A stretch of 64,000 nt of DNA from positions 124,001 to 188,000 of the forward strand of contig NZ_CP022255.1 of the NCBI RefSeq assembly GCF_003119195.2. The letters run 5' to 3'. This DNA is from Azospirillum baldaniorum (GTDB taxonomy: Bacteria; Pseudomonadota; Alphaproteobacteria; Azospirillales; Azospirillaceae). Position numbers and translations under genes: made by a program. Shown here piece after piece: positions 34,090 to 42,855 of the stretch (position 1 is the first letter of the stretch; each line of letters begins with the position of its first letter). The notes below the pieces were generated by a model. It was not told where the DNA came from. It saw only the letters and a list, made by a program, of their open reading frames with translations, and did not search any database.

Positions 34090-34815
34090 CATGGCCCGCA
34101 TCAGACGCTGATCAACGCTTGGAAGAAGCAGGCGATCGAGGGGATGGCCGGGGTGTTCTCCGGCAAGGCGGGAGCCGCCGAATCCAACCAGCATGGCGAG
34201 GAGGAGAAGCTGCACGCCATGATCGGCCAGTTGGTCGTGGAGCGGGATTTTTTGCAAGGCCTCCGGTCGATGAGCGTCGGCGCGGAGGCGGGAGCTGATC
34301 GAACCGGAGCATCCGCGGCTTCCTGTACTTGGTCGCCGTGATGGACTGGGCGACACGCAAGGTCCTGATCTGGCGGCTGTCGAACACCATGGACGTCGAG
34401 TTCTGCCTGGGGGCGGTGGAGGAGGCGATGGCGCGGCACGGCCGGCCGGACATCTTCGACACCGATCAGGGCAGCCACTTCACCAGCCCGCGCTTCACCG
34501 GTCTCTTGACCGCGACCGGCATTCGGGTGTCGATGGACGGCCAGGGCCGCTGGATGGACAACGTGTTCATCGAACGGCTCTGGCGATCGCTGAAGTACGA
34601 ATGCGTCTACCTCCACGCCTTCGAAACGGGCAGCGAGACCAGGGCCGGGATCGGCCGGTGGATCGATTACCACAACGCCGACCGCCCGCACTCAGCGCTC
34701 GGCGGCAAAACCCCGGACGAGGTCCATCAGGGCACACCCAACCGGATCAGATTGGCGGCGTGACACGAACCTGAACCAAGCTTGTTCCAGCCGCCAAACT
34801 GTCCGGGTAATTGGG
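34090..34815 (+). mobile_element. IS3-family element relic, internally deleted
   Basis: Remnants of both reading frames of an IS3-family element lie in order. OrfA's C-terminal part ('LINAWKKQAIEGMAGVF', 'LHAMIGQLVVERDFLQ') is read from about 34090 to 34300, and OrfB follows. OrfA's helix-turn-helix start and about 200 OrfB residues are missing, so it cannot transpose alone. The right end probably lies near 34800 (GTCCGGGTAATTGGGAACAC); no left terminal repeat was found. The end positions are approximate. Confidence 0.75.
34285..34763 (+). pseudogene. IS3-family transposase OrfB, deleted and frame-broken
   Basis: A short segment read as 'RRELIEPEHPRL' (about 34285-34316), typical of the OrfB N-terminus, is joined out of frame to 'YLVAVMDWATRKVLIW', which starts the rve catalytic core. 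The core keeps DDE-type acidic residues in 'VMDWATRKV', 'DIFDTDQGSHFTS' and 'NVFIERLWRSLKYE', and the usual end 'IDYHNADRPHSALGGKTP'. The N-terminal domain between the two parts is gone. The intact 145-residue frame is 34329-34763. Confidence 0.8.
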
Positions 34816-34856
34816 AACACGTCAGTCGGGGCCGGCGGTGGCTCATGATATCGGGC

Positions 34857-35978
34857 TCATGACATCTGGTTGATGGCCTTGCGGAACCGTGCCAGCGACA
34901 GGCTGAACAAGGCCGCGCCGATCCCGAGAAGCGCGAGGAACTGCGGCCATACCACGTCGAGGCCGGCGCCGCGGTACAGGATGGCCTGGGCCAGCGTGAC
35001 GAAGTGCGTCGTCGGCGCGGCGAGCATCACGTCCTGGACGAGGGTGGGCATGCTTTCGCGCGGCGTCATCCCTCCCGACAGCATCTGCAGCGGCACCATC
35101 ACCAGGATCAGCAGCATGCCGAACTGCGGCATGCTGCGGGCCACTGTCCCCAGGAAGATGCCCATCGACGTGGTGGCGAACAGGTGCAGGGCGGCGCCGG
35201 CCAGGAACAGGGCGACGGAGCCGCCGATGGGAACCGCCAGCAGTCCCTGGACGACGAAGACCAGCGAGACGGCGCAGGCGACGAGCACGACCAGGGCCAT
35301 CGACCAGATCTTGCCGACCATGATCTCGACGGGCGTGACCGGCATCACCAGCAGATGCTCGATGGTGCCGTGCTCGCGCTCCCGGATCAGGGCGGCGCCG
35401 GTCAGGATGATCGACAGCATCGTGACCTGGTTGATCACCTCGATCACCGATCCGAACCAGCCCTTGTTCATCTCGGGATTGAAGCGGACCCGCAGGGCGA
35501 GGTCGACCGGAAGGGCCTGTTCCCCGCGGTAGCGTTGCACGAAGGCGCCGACCTCCCCGCTGACGATCTGCTGGATGTAGCCGCTCCCGGAAAAGGCCTG
35601 GGTCATCCGGGTCGCATCGACGTTGAGCTGGATCGCCGGCTGGCGCCCGGCGAGGACGTCGCGCTGGAAATTGGGCGGAATGTCGAGCGCGAAGGTGTCG
35701 AGCCCGGCGTCCATGCGGGCGTCCATCTCGGCGGGCGTGATCAGGACTGGTGGCAGGAAGAAGGGCGGGTAGAAAGCGCCGACGATGCGGGCCGACAGGG
35801 GCGAGCGATCCTCGTCGACGATGGCGATCGCCGCCTTGTTCAGCGTCTCCGGGATGGCGGTGGCCGCCGTGTAGATCGCGAGGGTGAAGGAGTAGACGAT
35901 GAGGGCCAGAAGCATCGGGTCGCGGGCGAGGCTGCGCAGTTCCTTGATGCCGAGGTTCAGGACGTTGGACGCCTGCAT
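34857..35978 (-). CDS. yhhJ: ABC-2 type permease (YhhJ-like)
   Basis: A 373-residue ABC-2 permease: one N-terminal helix ('DPMLLALIVYSFTLAIY'), a large extracytoplasmic loop (about 45-170), then five helices in the C-terminal half, including 'REREHGTIEHLLVMPVTPVE', the conserved cytoplasmic ABC-2 motif before the second helix. It matches the YhhJ/YbhR architecture. It starts 3 bp after the stop of the RbbA-like gene and is the last gene of a three-gene export operon. The fused permease of the RbbA-like protein probably partners it. Confidence 0.88.
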   Translation of the reverse strand: MQASNVLNLGIKELRSLARDPMLLALIVYSFTLAIYTAATAIPETLNKAAIAIVDEDRSPLSARIVGAFYPPFFLPPVLITPAEMDARMDAGLDTFALDIPPNFQRDVLAGRQPAIQLNVDATRMTQAFSGSGYIQQIVSGEVGAFVQRYRGEQALPVDLALRVRFNPEMNKGWFGSVIEVINQVTMLSIILTGAALIREREHGTIEHLLVMPVTPVEIMVGKIWSMALVVLVACAVSLVFVVQGLLAVPIGGSVALFLAGAALHLFATTSMGIFLGTVARSMPQFGMLLILVMVPLQMLSGGMTPRESMPTLVQDVMLAAPTTHFVTLAQAILYRGAGLDVVWPQFLALLGIGAALFSLSLARFRKAINQMS

Positions 35979-35981
35979 CGC

Positions 35982-38729
35982 TCAGGTCTCCTGCTTCTTC
36001 AACAGCAGCGCGCTCGCGCCGATCAGGACCGGCACGGCGATCAGCAGCGCGACGAAGGCGGCGTGCAGATCCCCGAAGCCCAGGGCCTTGGAGAAGACGC
36101 CCCGCGACATGGTCAGGAAATGGGTGGTCGGGTAGACCTCCCCGATGAGCGCCGCGGCGCCCCCCAGGGACGAGACCGGATCGATCATGCCGGAATACTG
36201 GGTCGCCGGGATCAGCGTCGCGATGGTGGTGCCGAAGACGGCGGCGATCTGGCTGCGCATGAAGCTGGACATCAGGAGCCCCATGGCCGTCGCCGCGATG
36301 GTGTAGAGCACGGCGCCGGCGGACAGGGCCAGCAGATTCCCGGTCAGCGGCACGCCGAAGACGGTGACCGCCATCGCCACCATGAGAAGGAAGTTGAGCA
36401 TGGCCAGCCCGACATAGGGCAGTTGCTTGCCGAGCAGGAACTCCAGCCTGGTGACCGGCGTGACGTAGAGGTTGATGATCGAACCGAGTTCCTTCTCGCG
36501 CACGACGCTGAGCGCGGCCAGCATCGCCGGGATCAGCAGCAGCAGGATCGGGATGACCGCCGGCACGATGGCCTTCAGGCTCTCGACGTCCGGGTTGTAG
36601 CGGAAGCGGGTCTCGATGGTGGCGAGGCTGGGCGTGTTGGTTTGGGAGGCCAGCCATTGGCTGTGCATGCCCTGCACGTACCCGTTGACCGTCTCGGCGC
36701 GCGTCGGCATGGAACCATCGATCCACGCCCCGATCTGGACTTGGCGCCCGCGGGCGACGTCGCGCCCGAAGCCCGGCGGGATTTCCAGCGCCAGGGAGAG
36801 GGCCCCCGCCCGCATGCGCCGGTCGAGATCCTCGTAGTCGATGATCGGCGCCCGTTCGACGAAGTAGCGGGAGCCCGCGAGGTTGAGCGTGTAATCGCGG
36901 CTGATCGTCGTCTGGTCCCGGTCCAGGACCGCGAAGGACAGATCCTCGACATCCATGTTGATGCCGTAGCCCATGATGACCATCAGCAGGAGGCTGCCGA
37001 CCAGGGCGAGCGTTGCGCGGATGGGATCACGCCGCAACTCCAGCGCCTCCAGGAGCGAGTAGCTGAGCATGCGCCGCGGGTTGAAGAATCGGCTTTCCGC
37101 GCGTTCGCCGAGAGGGGTGGCGACCGACGGGACCTGTCGGCGACCGTCAGGCGCCGCCGCATCGCTTTCCCGGCGCGCCGCCACGGCCTCCTCCAGATAA
37201 CCGATGAAGGCCTCCTCCAGCGTCGCGGTGCCGCGCTTCGCGACGAGCGCCGCCGGCGTGTCGCTGACCAGCACGCGGCCGGCGTGCATCAGCGAGATGC
37301 GGTCGCAGCGTTCGGCCTCGTTCATGAAATGCGTCGAGATGAAGATCGTCACCCCATCCCGGCGCGCCAGCCCGATCATGATCTCCCAAAACGCGTCGCG
37401 CGCGATCGGATCGACGCCCGACGTCGGCTCGTCCAGGATCAGCATGGCGGGCTCATGGACCATCGCGACGGCGAGGGACAGGCGTTGGCGCTGGCCGAGC
37501 GGCAGCCGGTCCGGCAACGCTTCCATCGCGTCGGCGAGGCCGAAGCGCTCCGCCACCGCCGCGACCCGGCGGGGCAGGACGTCCTCGGGCACCTGGAACA
37601 GGCGGGCGTGCAACTCCAGGTTCTGCCGGATCGTCAGCTCCGAATAGAGCGAGAAGGACTGGGACATGTAGCCGACGCGCCGCCGGGTCTCGATGTTGCC
37701 GGCGTCCACCGGCTGCCCGAACAGCCGGGCCTCGCCCTCGCTCGGCTGGAGCAGGCCGGTTAGCATTTTCATCGTCGTCGTCTTGCCGCAGCCGTTGGAG
37801 CCGAGAAAGCCGAAGATCTCGCCGCGCGGTATGCGGAAGCTGACATGGTCGACCGCCACGAAATCGCCGAAGCGCATGGTCAGGCCCTTGGCCTCGATGG
37901 CGATGTCGCTTGCGTCCCCCGTGCGCGGCACGATCGCGACGGCCTTGTGGCCGCGGCGCTTCTCCTCGGGCATCAGCGCGACGAAGGCCTCCTCCAGCGT
38001 CGCGGTCCCGGTGCGGTCCAGCAGGTCCCGCGGGCTGCCGGTGGCCAGCACGCGTCCCTCGTCCATGGCGACGAGCCAGTCGAAGCGCGCCGCCTCCTCC
38101 ATGTAGGCGGTGGCCACCACCACGCTCATGCCGGGACGGTCCGCCCGGATGCGGTCGATCAGTTCCCAGAACTGCCGCCGCGAAAGCGGGTCCACACCCG
38201 TGGTCGGCTCGTCGAGGATCAGCAGGTCCGGATCGTGGATGAGCGCGCAGCACAGACCGAGCTTCTGCTTCATGCCGCCGGACAGCTTGCCGGCCGGCCG
38301 GTCGAGGAACGGCGCCAGACCGGTGCTTTGCGTCAGGTCGGCGATGCGGCGCTGGCGCTCGGCCCGGCCCTGGCCGAACAGCCGTCCGAAGAAATCGAGA
38401 TTCTCGGCGATCGACAGCGTCGGGTAGAGGGTCTTGCCGAGGCCCTGAGGCATGTAGGCGATGCGGGGGCACACGGCGCGGCGGTGGCGCGCCTCGGCCA
38501 TGCTGCCGCCCAGCACCTCGACCGTTCCTTCCTGCAGGGCGCGCGCGCCCGACATCAGCGACAGCAGGCTCGACTTGCCGACGCCATCGGGGCCGATCAG
38601 GCCCGAGACGCGCCCCGCCGGAACGTCCAGGCTGACCCCGTCAATGGCCCGGATCTTTTTGTACACCAGACGAACGTCCCGCAGGCGCGCGACGGGTGAT
38701 GCGGCGGAGCGGTCGGCGGCACCGCTCAT
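35982..38729 (-). CDS. rbbA: RbbA-like fusion of two ABC ATPases and an ABC-2 permease
   Basis: A 915-residue protein. ATPase 1: Walker A 'GPDGVGKSS' (46-53), signature 'LSGGMKQKLGL', Walker B 'LLILDEPTTGVD'. ATPase 2: 'GSNGCGKTT' near 325, Walker B 'MLILDEPTSGVD', but the signature reads 'LPLGQRQRLSL' instead of LSGGQ. The C-terminal third (about 560-915) is an ABC-2 permease with 'VREKELGSIINLYVTPVTRLE'. Length and layout match RbbA of the YhiI-RbbA-YhhJ system. RbbA was named for ribosome binding, but the HlyD partner and permease here indicate envelope export. ATG 38729 overlaps the HlyD stop (ATGA), which decides the start over 38759. Confidence 0.88.
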   Translation of the reverse strand: MSGAADRSAASPVARLRDVRLVYKKIRAIDGVSLDVPAGRVSGLIGPDGVGKSSLLSLMSGARALQEGTVEVLGGSMAEARHRRAVCPRIAYMPQGLGKTLYPTLSIAENLDFFGRLFGQGRAERQRRIADLTQSTGLAPFLDRPAGKLSGGMKQKLGLCCALIHDPDLLILDEPTTGVDPLSRRQFWELIDRIRADRPGMSVVVATAYMEEAARFDWLVAMDEGRVLATGSPRDLLDRTGTATLEEAFVALMPEEKRRGHKAVAIVPRTGDASDIAIEAKGLTMRFGDFVAVDHVSFRIPRGEIFGFLGSNGCGKTTTMKMLTGLLQPSEGEARLFGQPVDAGNIETRRRVGYMSQSFSLYSELTIRQNLELHARLFQVPEDVLPRRVAAVAERFGLADAMEALPDRLPLGQRQRLSLAVAMVHEPAMLILDEPTSGVDPIARDAFWEIMIGLARRDGVTIFISTHFMNEAERCDRISLMHAGRVLVSDTPAALVAKRGTATLEEAFIGYLEEAVAARRESDAAAPDGRRQVPSVATPLGERAESRFFNPRRMLSYSLLEALELRRDPIRATLALVGSLLLMVIMGYGINMDVEDLSFAVLDRDQTTISRDYTLNLAGSRYFVERAPIIDYEDLDRRMRAGALSLALEIPPGFGRDVARGRQVQIGAWIDGSMPTRAETVNGYVQGMHSQWLASQTNTPSLATIETRFRYNPDVESLKAIVPAVIPILLLLIPAMLAALSVVREKELGSIINLYVTPVTRLEFLLGKQLPYVGLAMLNFLLMVAMAVTVFGVPLTGNLLALSAGAVLYTIAATAMGLLMSSFMRSQIAAVFGTTIATLIPATQYSGMIDPVSSLGGAAALIGEVYPTTHFLTMSRGVFSKALGFGDLHAAFVALLIAVPVLIGASALLLKKQET

Positions 38730-39808
38730 GGCACGAGGTTTTGCAGATTGGCCGGCCATTCGGTGTCCGGATCGATCCGCACATAGGCCACCCCCGGCAA
38801 TCCGGTCTTCACGTCGCGGATGTATTTCTTGAGCAGCGGAGGGGGGATCTGGGCCTTGATCCGGAACATCAGCTTCTGGCGTTCGCTGGCCGTCTCCACG
38901 GTCTTCGGCGTGAACTGGGCGACGTCGGCCACGAAGGTGGCCTTGGCGGGAATGACGTATTGCGGGAAGGCGTCGAGGGCGATGCGCACCTCGGTCCCGA
39001 TCCTCACCCGTCCGGCGGCTTCCGTCGGCAGGAAGAAGGTCATGTAGACGTCGCTGAGATCGACCATGTTCAGCACCCGGCCACCGGCGCCGAGCACCTC
39101 CCCCGGCTGCGCCACCCGGAACTGCACACGGCCGTCGCGCGGCGAGCGGAGCGTGCTGTCCCGGATGTCGGCCTGGATGCGTTCGATGGTCGCCGCGGCG
39201 GCGTCGACCGCCGCCCTGGCGTTGACGACCTGGGCCTCGGCGGTGGCGATGGCGGCGTCGGCCGCGGCGACCTGGGCCTTGGCCGCGCTGACCGCGGCGT
39301 TCGCGCTTTCGAAGCGGGCGCGGTCGGTGTCGAGCACCTGCCGCGACGTCGTGCCCCGCGCCTCCAACTCCTCGGATCGGGCGAGCTGCTTCTGGGCGAC
39401 GTCCCGCTCAGCCTCGCGCTGGGCGACCAGGGAGAGCGCCGACTGCCGCTCGGCCTGGCGCTGGAGCACCTGATGGCGGGCGGTTTCGACGCCGATGACC
39501 GCCTGCTGCTTCTGCGCCTCGGCCTGCTTGGCCTGGGCCTTGAGAACGTCGGTGTCCATCCGGGCGAGCACCTGCCCGGCGGTGACGAAATCGCCCTCAT
39601 CGACCAGGATGTCCTCGACCCGTCCGGCGGTTTTCGTGGCGATATCGATTTCGACCGCCTCGATCCGGCCGTTGCCGCTGGCCAGCCCGGCGGGCAGTCC
39701 TTTGGGCTGCAGAAACAGCCATACCCCATACAGGACCACGACGATGGACAGCGCGGCTGCGGCTTTGAGCAGCCACCGGCTTGGCTTCCTCATCATCCAC
39801 CAATCCAT
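38726..39808 (-). CDS. HlyD-family periplasmic adaptor (YhiI/YbhG-like)
   Basis: A 360-residue membrane-fusion protein: N-terminal anchor 'WLLKAAAALSIVVVLYGVWL', lipoyl half 'VEIDIATKTAGRVEDILVDE', a long Ala/Gln-rich alpha-hairpin coiled coil (about 85-215), the second lipoyl half 'DSTLRSPRDGRVQFRVAQPG' and a beta-barrel domain. It links the inner-membrane ABC exporter to an outer-membrane channel; none is encoded here. Start candidates are ATG 39808 (AAGCGA upstream), 39796 and 39793; the choice changes only the first few residues. First gene of the HlyD-RbbA-YhhJ operon, 119 bp after the ROK gene. Confidence 0.87.
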   Translation of the reverse strand: MDWWMMRKPSRWLLKAAAALSIVVVLYGVWLFLQPKGLPAGLASGNGRIEAVEIDIATKTAGRVEDILVDEGDFVTAGQVLARMDTDVLKAQAKQAEAQKQQAVIGVETARHQVLQRQAERQSALSLVAQREAERDVAQKQLARSEELEARGTTSRQVLDTDRARFESANAAVSAAKAQVAAADAAIATAEAQVVNARAAVDAAAATIERIQADIRDSTLRSPRDGRVQFRVAQPGEVLGAGGRVLNMVDLSDVYMTFFLPTEAAGRVRIGTEVRIALDAFPQYVIPAKATFVADVAQFTPKTVETASERQKLMFRIKAQIPPPLLKKYIRDVKTGLPGVAYVRIDPDTEWPANLQNLVP

Positions 39809-39927
39809 TCGCTTGCAGGCAACGCCTTCAAGGCAATCCAGCCTATCAGACCGTCGGCGCAACGCCACCGGCTTTCTCAGCTTGAGGTGGAGTGCTTTTT
39901 GCCGCACTGGCGCGATCGCGCATGGTC

Positions 39928-41106
39928 TTACAGGATCGGGCTCGGCACCGAGAGAAAGCCATCCATGGCCAGCGCGATTCCCCCCATGGGAACGGCGTCC
40001 GGGCCGAGCGGCGAGACGAGAAGCCGCAGGTCGCGGCGCAACGGTTCCAGCGCGTGCTCGCCGAGGGCGGCGTTCAGCGCCGGAAGAATGAACTCCGCGA
40101 CGATCGCCAGGTTGCCGCCCAGCACCACCAAGCCCGGATTCGCCAGATTGACCAGATGCGACAGCGCGAAACCGAGGTGTGAACCCGCCTCCTCCAGCAA
40201 AGTCCGCACGACCGGATCGCCGTCGCGCGCCGCGGCGGCGGCGGCCCAGAGGTCGGGCAGGGCGCGCCCACGCTCGGCGGCCTGGGCGAGGATCGAGGTT
40301 TCGGAGACGTAGGTCTCCAGGCATCCCCGCTTGCCGCAGCCGCAGGCGCGGCCGCCCGGCACGATGGTCAAATGCCCGATCTCCCCGGCGAAGCCCTGCG
40401 CGCCGCGGTACAGCCGCCCGCCGAAGAACAGCCCGCCGCCGACGCCCGAATGGCCGGTCAGATAGACGAAGTCCTCCACTCCCCGGCAGGCGCCGAACAG
40501 CCGCTCGGCCATGGCGGCGGCCTTGGTGTCGTTGTCGACATGGACCGGCGCGCCCAGCGCCTCCTCCAGCAGCGGGCGGATCGGCGTGTCGCGCCAGCCC
40601 AGGTTGGGCGCCAGGACGAGCCGGCCCTCGCGGTCCATCAGCGCCGGAATGCCGACGCCGATGCCGCACAAGGGCGGCGTTGCGGCTCCGCCCTCCGGCC
40701 GGCTCGCCGCGACGACCGCGTCAATCCCCTCGTGCAGGTGGCGCAGCGCCGTGGCGAGGTCGGTGCTGCCGGGGATCTGCGACTGCTCCACCACCGTGCC
40801 GGCCAGCGTGGTGGAGACGATGCGGATCGTTCCCGGCTCCAGCCGGGCGCCCACCAGCAGGCCGGCGGACGGGGCGATGCCGAGCGCCGTCTCCGGCCGG
40901 CCGATGCGGCGCGCGCGCGGCGCCTCGGTCCGCTCGACCAGCCCCTCCTCGATCATCTGCGCCACGATGGCCGAGGTCGTCGCCTTGTCCAGGCCGGTCA
41001 GCCGGCTGAGGTCGCGCTGCGCGCAGCGCGGATTCTCCCGCAGCGCGTGGAAGACGCGGACCATGTTGAGGCGGCGGATCGCGGCCGAGTTGACCCTTGG
41101 CAGCAT
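39928..41106 (-). CDS. xylR: ROK-family repressor of the xylose operon
   Basis: A 392-residue ROK regulator. The N-terminal winged helix-turn-helix (about 10-75, 'CAQRDLSRLTGLDKATTSAI') is followed by a sugar-kinase-like domain with 'HVDNDTKAAAMAERLFG', 'GHSGVGGGLFFGGRLYRG' and the zinc-binding 'GRACGCGKRGCLE'. XylR/NagC-type ROK proteins repress sugar operons until the sugar binds. It faces the operon carrying xylA and xylB across 189 bp with a matching promoter/operator, which supports xylose as inducer. ATG 41106 starts the canonical 'LPRVNSAAIRRLN'; the open frame extends further upstream as shadow. Confidence 0.87.
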   Translation of the reverse strand: MLPRVNSAAIRRLNMVRVFHALRENPRCAQRDLSRLTGLDKATTSAIVAQMIEEGLVERTEAPRARRIGRPETALGIAPSAGLLVGARLEPGTIRIVSTTLAGTVVEQSQIPGSTDLATALRHLHEGIDAVVAASRPEGGAATPPLCGIGVGIPALMDREGRLVLAPNLGWRDTPIRPLLEEALGAPVHVDNDTKAAAMAERLFGACRGVEDFVYLTGHSGVGGGLFFGGRLYRGAQGFAGEIGHLTIVPGGRACGCGKRGCLETYVSETSILAQAAERGRALPDLWAAAAAARDGDPVVRTLLEEAGSHLGFALSHLVNLANPGLVVLGGNLAIVAEFILPALNAALGEHALEPLRRDLRLLVSPLGPDAVPMGGIALAMDGFLSVPSPIL

Positions 41107-41196
41107 GCGGATTCCTGTCTCGCGCGTCTGGCGGCAATCGTCGGGCGCTGGGCGGGGCATACACCGAAAAGGTGGGGAATGTCGCCCCGACATGGC

Positions 41197-41250
41197 TTGA
41201 CGCGGGCTGATTCGAATCATACGCTTCCATTTGTTAGACCGTCTATCTAA
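41197..41250 (+). promoter_or_regulatory. sigma-70-type promoter and ROK operator of the xylose operon
   Basis: TTGACG (41197-41202) and TACGCT (41220-41225) are separated by exactly 17 bp, placing the transcription start near 41232. At that point lies TTAGA-N7-TCTAA (41234-41250), an inverted repeat with an inner AGAC-C-GTCT dyad, like known XylR-type ROK operators. A second perfect palindrome, TGATTCGAATCA (41208-41219), fills the spacer. This arrangement predicts repression by blocking initiation. Confidence 0.6.
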
Positions 41251-41295
41251 TTCGCGGCCACACGAGAAGCCGCAATCCAGGGAGGGGGCGACCCC

Positions 41296-42855
41296 ATGGC
41301 CGAGCCGCTTTTGGCAGCGTTCGGCGTCACGAAGAGCTTTGGGCCCGTCGAGGTCCTCCATGGCGTGGATTTCACCGTCCAGCGCGGTGAGGTGCACGCC
41401 CTGGTCGGCGAGAACGGGGCCGGCAAATCGACGCTGATGAAGATCCTGTCCGGCTTTCACCAGCCGACCTCGGGCGCCGTGCGCGTGGATGGACGGCCGA
41501 TGAGCTTCTCCGGCATCGGCGCGGCCGAGGCGGCGGGCGTCGTGCTGATCCACCAGGAATTCAACCTCGCCGAACATCTGACGGTCGAGGAGAACATCTT
41601 TCTCGGGCGCGAGCTGCGGCGCGGCCCGTTCCTCGACAAGCGCGCCATGCGCGAGCGGTCCCGCGCCGTCCTGGCGGAGCTGGAATGCCCGGTGGACCCC
41701 CGCGCGCGGGTGCGCGACCTCGCCGTGTCGGAGCGGCAGATGGTCGAGATCGCCAAGGCGATGTCGCGCGAGGTCCGCGTCCTCATCATGGACGAGCCCA
41801 CGGCGGTTCTGACCGGCACCGAGTCCGCCGTGCTGTTCGGCCTGATCCGCCGGCTGCGCGACCAGGGGGTGGGGGTCGTCTACACCTCGCACAAGCTGGA
41901 CGAGGTGCGGGCCATCACCGACCGGGTCACCGTTCTGCGCGACGGCCATCACATCGCCACCCGCCCGACCGACGAACTGACGGAGGACGGCATCGCCCAG
42001 CTCATGGTCGGGCGGGCGATCAGCGACCTGTTCCCGGCCAAGACGCCGCTGGCGCCGGACGCGCCGGTGGTGCTGGAGGCGCGGGGGATCGACGTTCCCG
42101 GCTGGGTGCGGGGCGCCGGCTTCGACCTGCGCCGCGGCGAGATCCTGGGCTTCGCCGGGCTGATCGGCGCCGGGCGGACGGAACTGGCCGAGGGGCTGCT
42201 CGGCCTGCGCCGCCGCACCGCCGGCACGCTGTCCCGCAACGGGGAGCCGCTGCGCGTCCGCCGCCTGGAGGACGCGGTGGCGGCCGGCATCGCCTACCTG
42301 ACCGAGGACCGCAAGGGCAAGGGCCTGCTGCTCGCCAAGGGTTTGCAGCCAAACCTGACGCTGCTGGCGCTGGACCGCTACGGCCGGGTCTTCGTGGACG
42401 AACGGCGGGAGGCCGCGGCGCTGGAGCGCGCGGTGACGGAGTTCGACATCCGCGTCCGGACGCTGGACGTGCCGGTCGGCAGCCTGAGCGGCGGCAACCA
42501 GCAGAAGCTGCTGCTCGCCAAGACGATGCAGGTCGATCCGGAGATCCTGATCGTGGACGAGCCGACGCGCGGCATCGACATCGGGACCAAGCAGCAGATC
42601 TACCAGTTCCTGCACGACTTCGCCCGCCGGGGCGGGTCGGTGATCCTCATCTCCTCGGAAATGCCCGAGATCATCGGGCTGTCACACCGGGTGGTGGTCA
42701 TGCGCTCCGGCGTGGTGACCGGCATCCTGGAGGGTGACGAGGTCGAGGAAAGCGAGATCGTCCGCTACGCCACTGGCCTGAAGGGCCACACGGTCGATGG
42801 CCTGAAAGGCTTCACACCAAAAGGAGACGCGCATGACGCCGTCGGTCATGCCTGA
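41296..42855 (+). CDS. sugar ABC transporter double ATPase (RbsA/XylG type)
   Basis: A 519-residue CUT2-class ATPase with two nucleotide-binding halves. Half 1: 'GENGAGKSTLMKILSG' near 37, 'LAVSERQMVEIAKAMS', Walker B 'LIMDEPTAVL'. Half 2 has a degenerate Walker A region ('GLIGAGRTELAEGLLG') typical of RbsA-type proteins, 'LSGGNQQKLLLAKTM' and 'LIVDEPTRGID'. It begins 46 bp after the operator and is the first gene of the xylose-type operon; the following permease gene starts inside its 3' end (23-bp overlap). It energises uptake of a pentose, probably xylose. Confidence 0.9.
   Translation: MAEPLLAAFGVTKSFGPVEVLHGVDFTVQRGEVHALVGENGAGKSTLMKILSGFHQPTSGAVRVDGRPMSFSGIGAAEAAGVVLIHQEFNLAEHLTVEENIFLGRELRRGPFLDKRAMRERSRAVLAELECPVDPRARVRDLAVSERQMVEIAKAMSREVRVLIMDEPTAVLTGTESAVLFGLIRRLRDQGVGVVYTSHKLDEVRAITDRVTVLRDGHHIATRPTDELTEDGIAQLMVGRAISDLFPAKTPLAPDAPVVLEARGIDVPGWVRGAGFDLRRGEILGFAGLIGAGRTELAEGLLGLRRRTAGTLSRNGEPLRVRRLEDAVAAGIAYLTEDRKGKGLLLAKGLQPNLTLLALDRYGRVFVDERREAAALERAVTEFDIRVRTLDVPVGSLSGGNQQKLLLAKTMQVDPEILIVDEPTRGIDIGTKQQIYQFLHDFARRGGSVILISSEMPEIIGLSHRVVVMRSGVVTGILEGDEVEESEIVRYATGLKGHTVDGLKGFTPKGDAHDAVGHA

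Noticed and set aside
34329..34763. Functional transposase
   Set aside because: The N-terminal OrfB domain and the OrfA DNA-binding start are missing, so the readable DDE core belongs to a relic.
35982..38729. Second TauD-like or drug ABC exporter as two separate ATPase genes
   Set aside because: Both ATPase halves and the permease are in one uninterrupted frame with RbbA length and layout.
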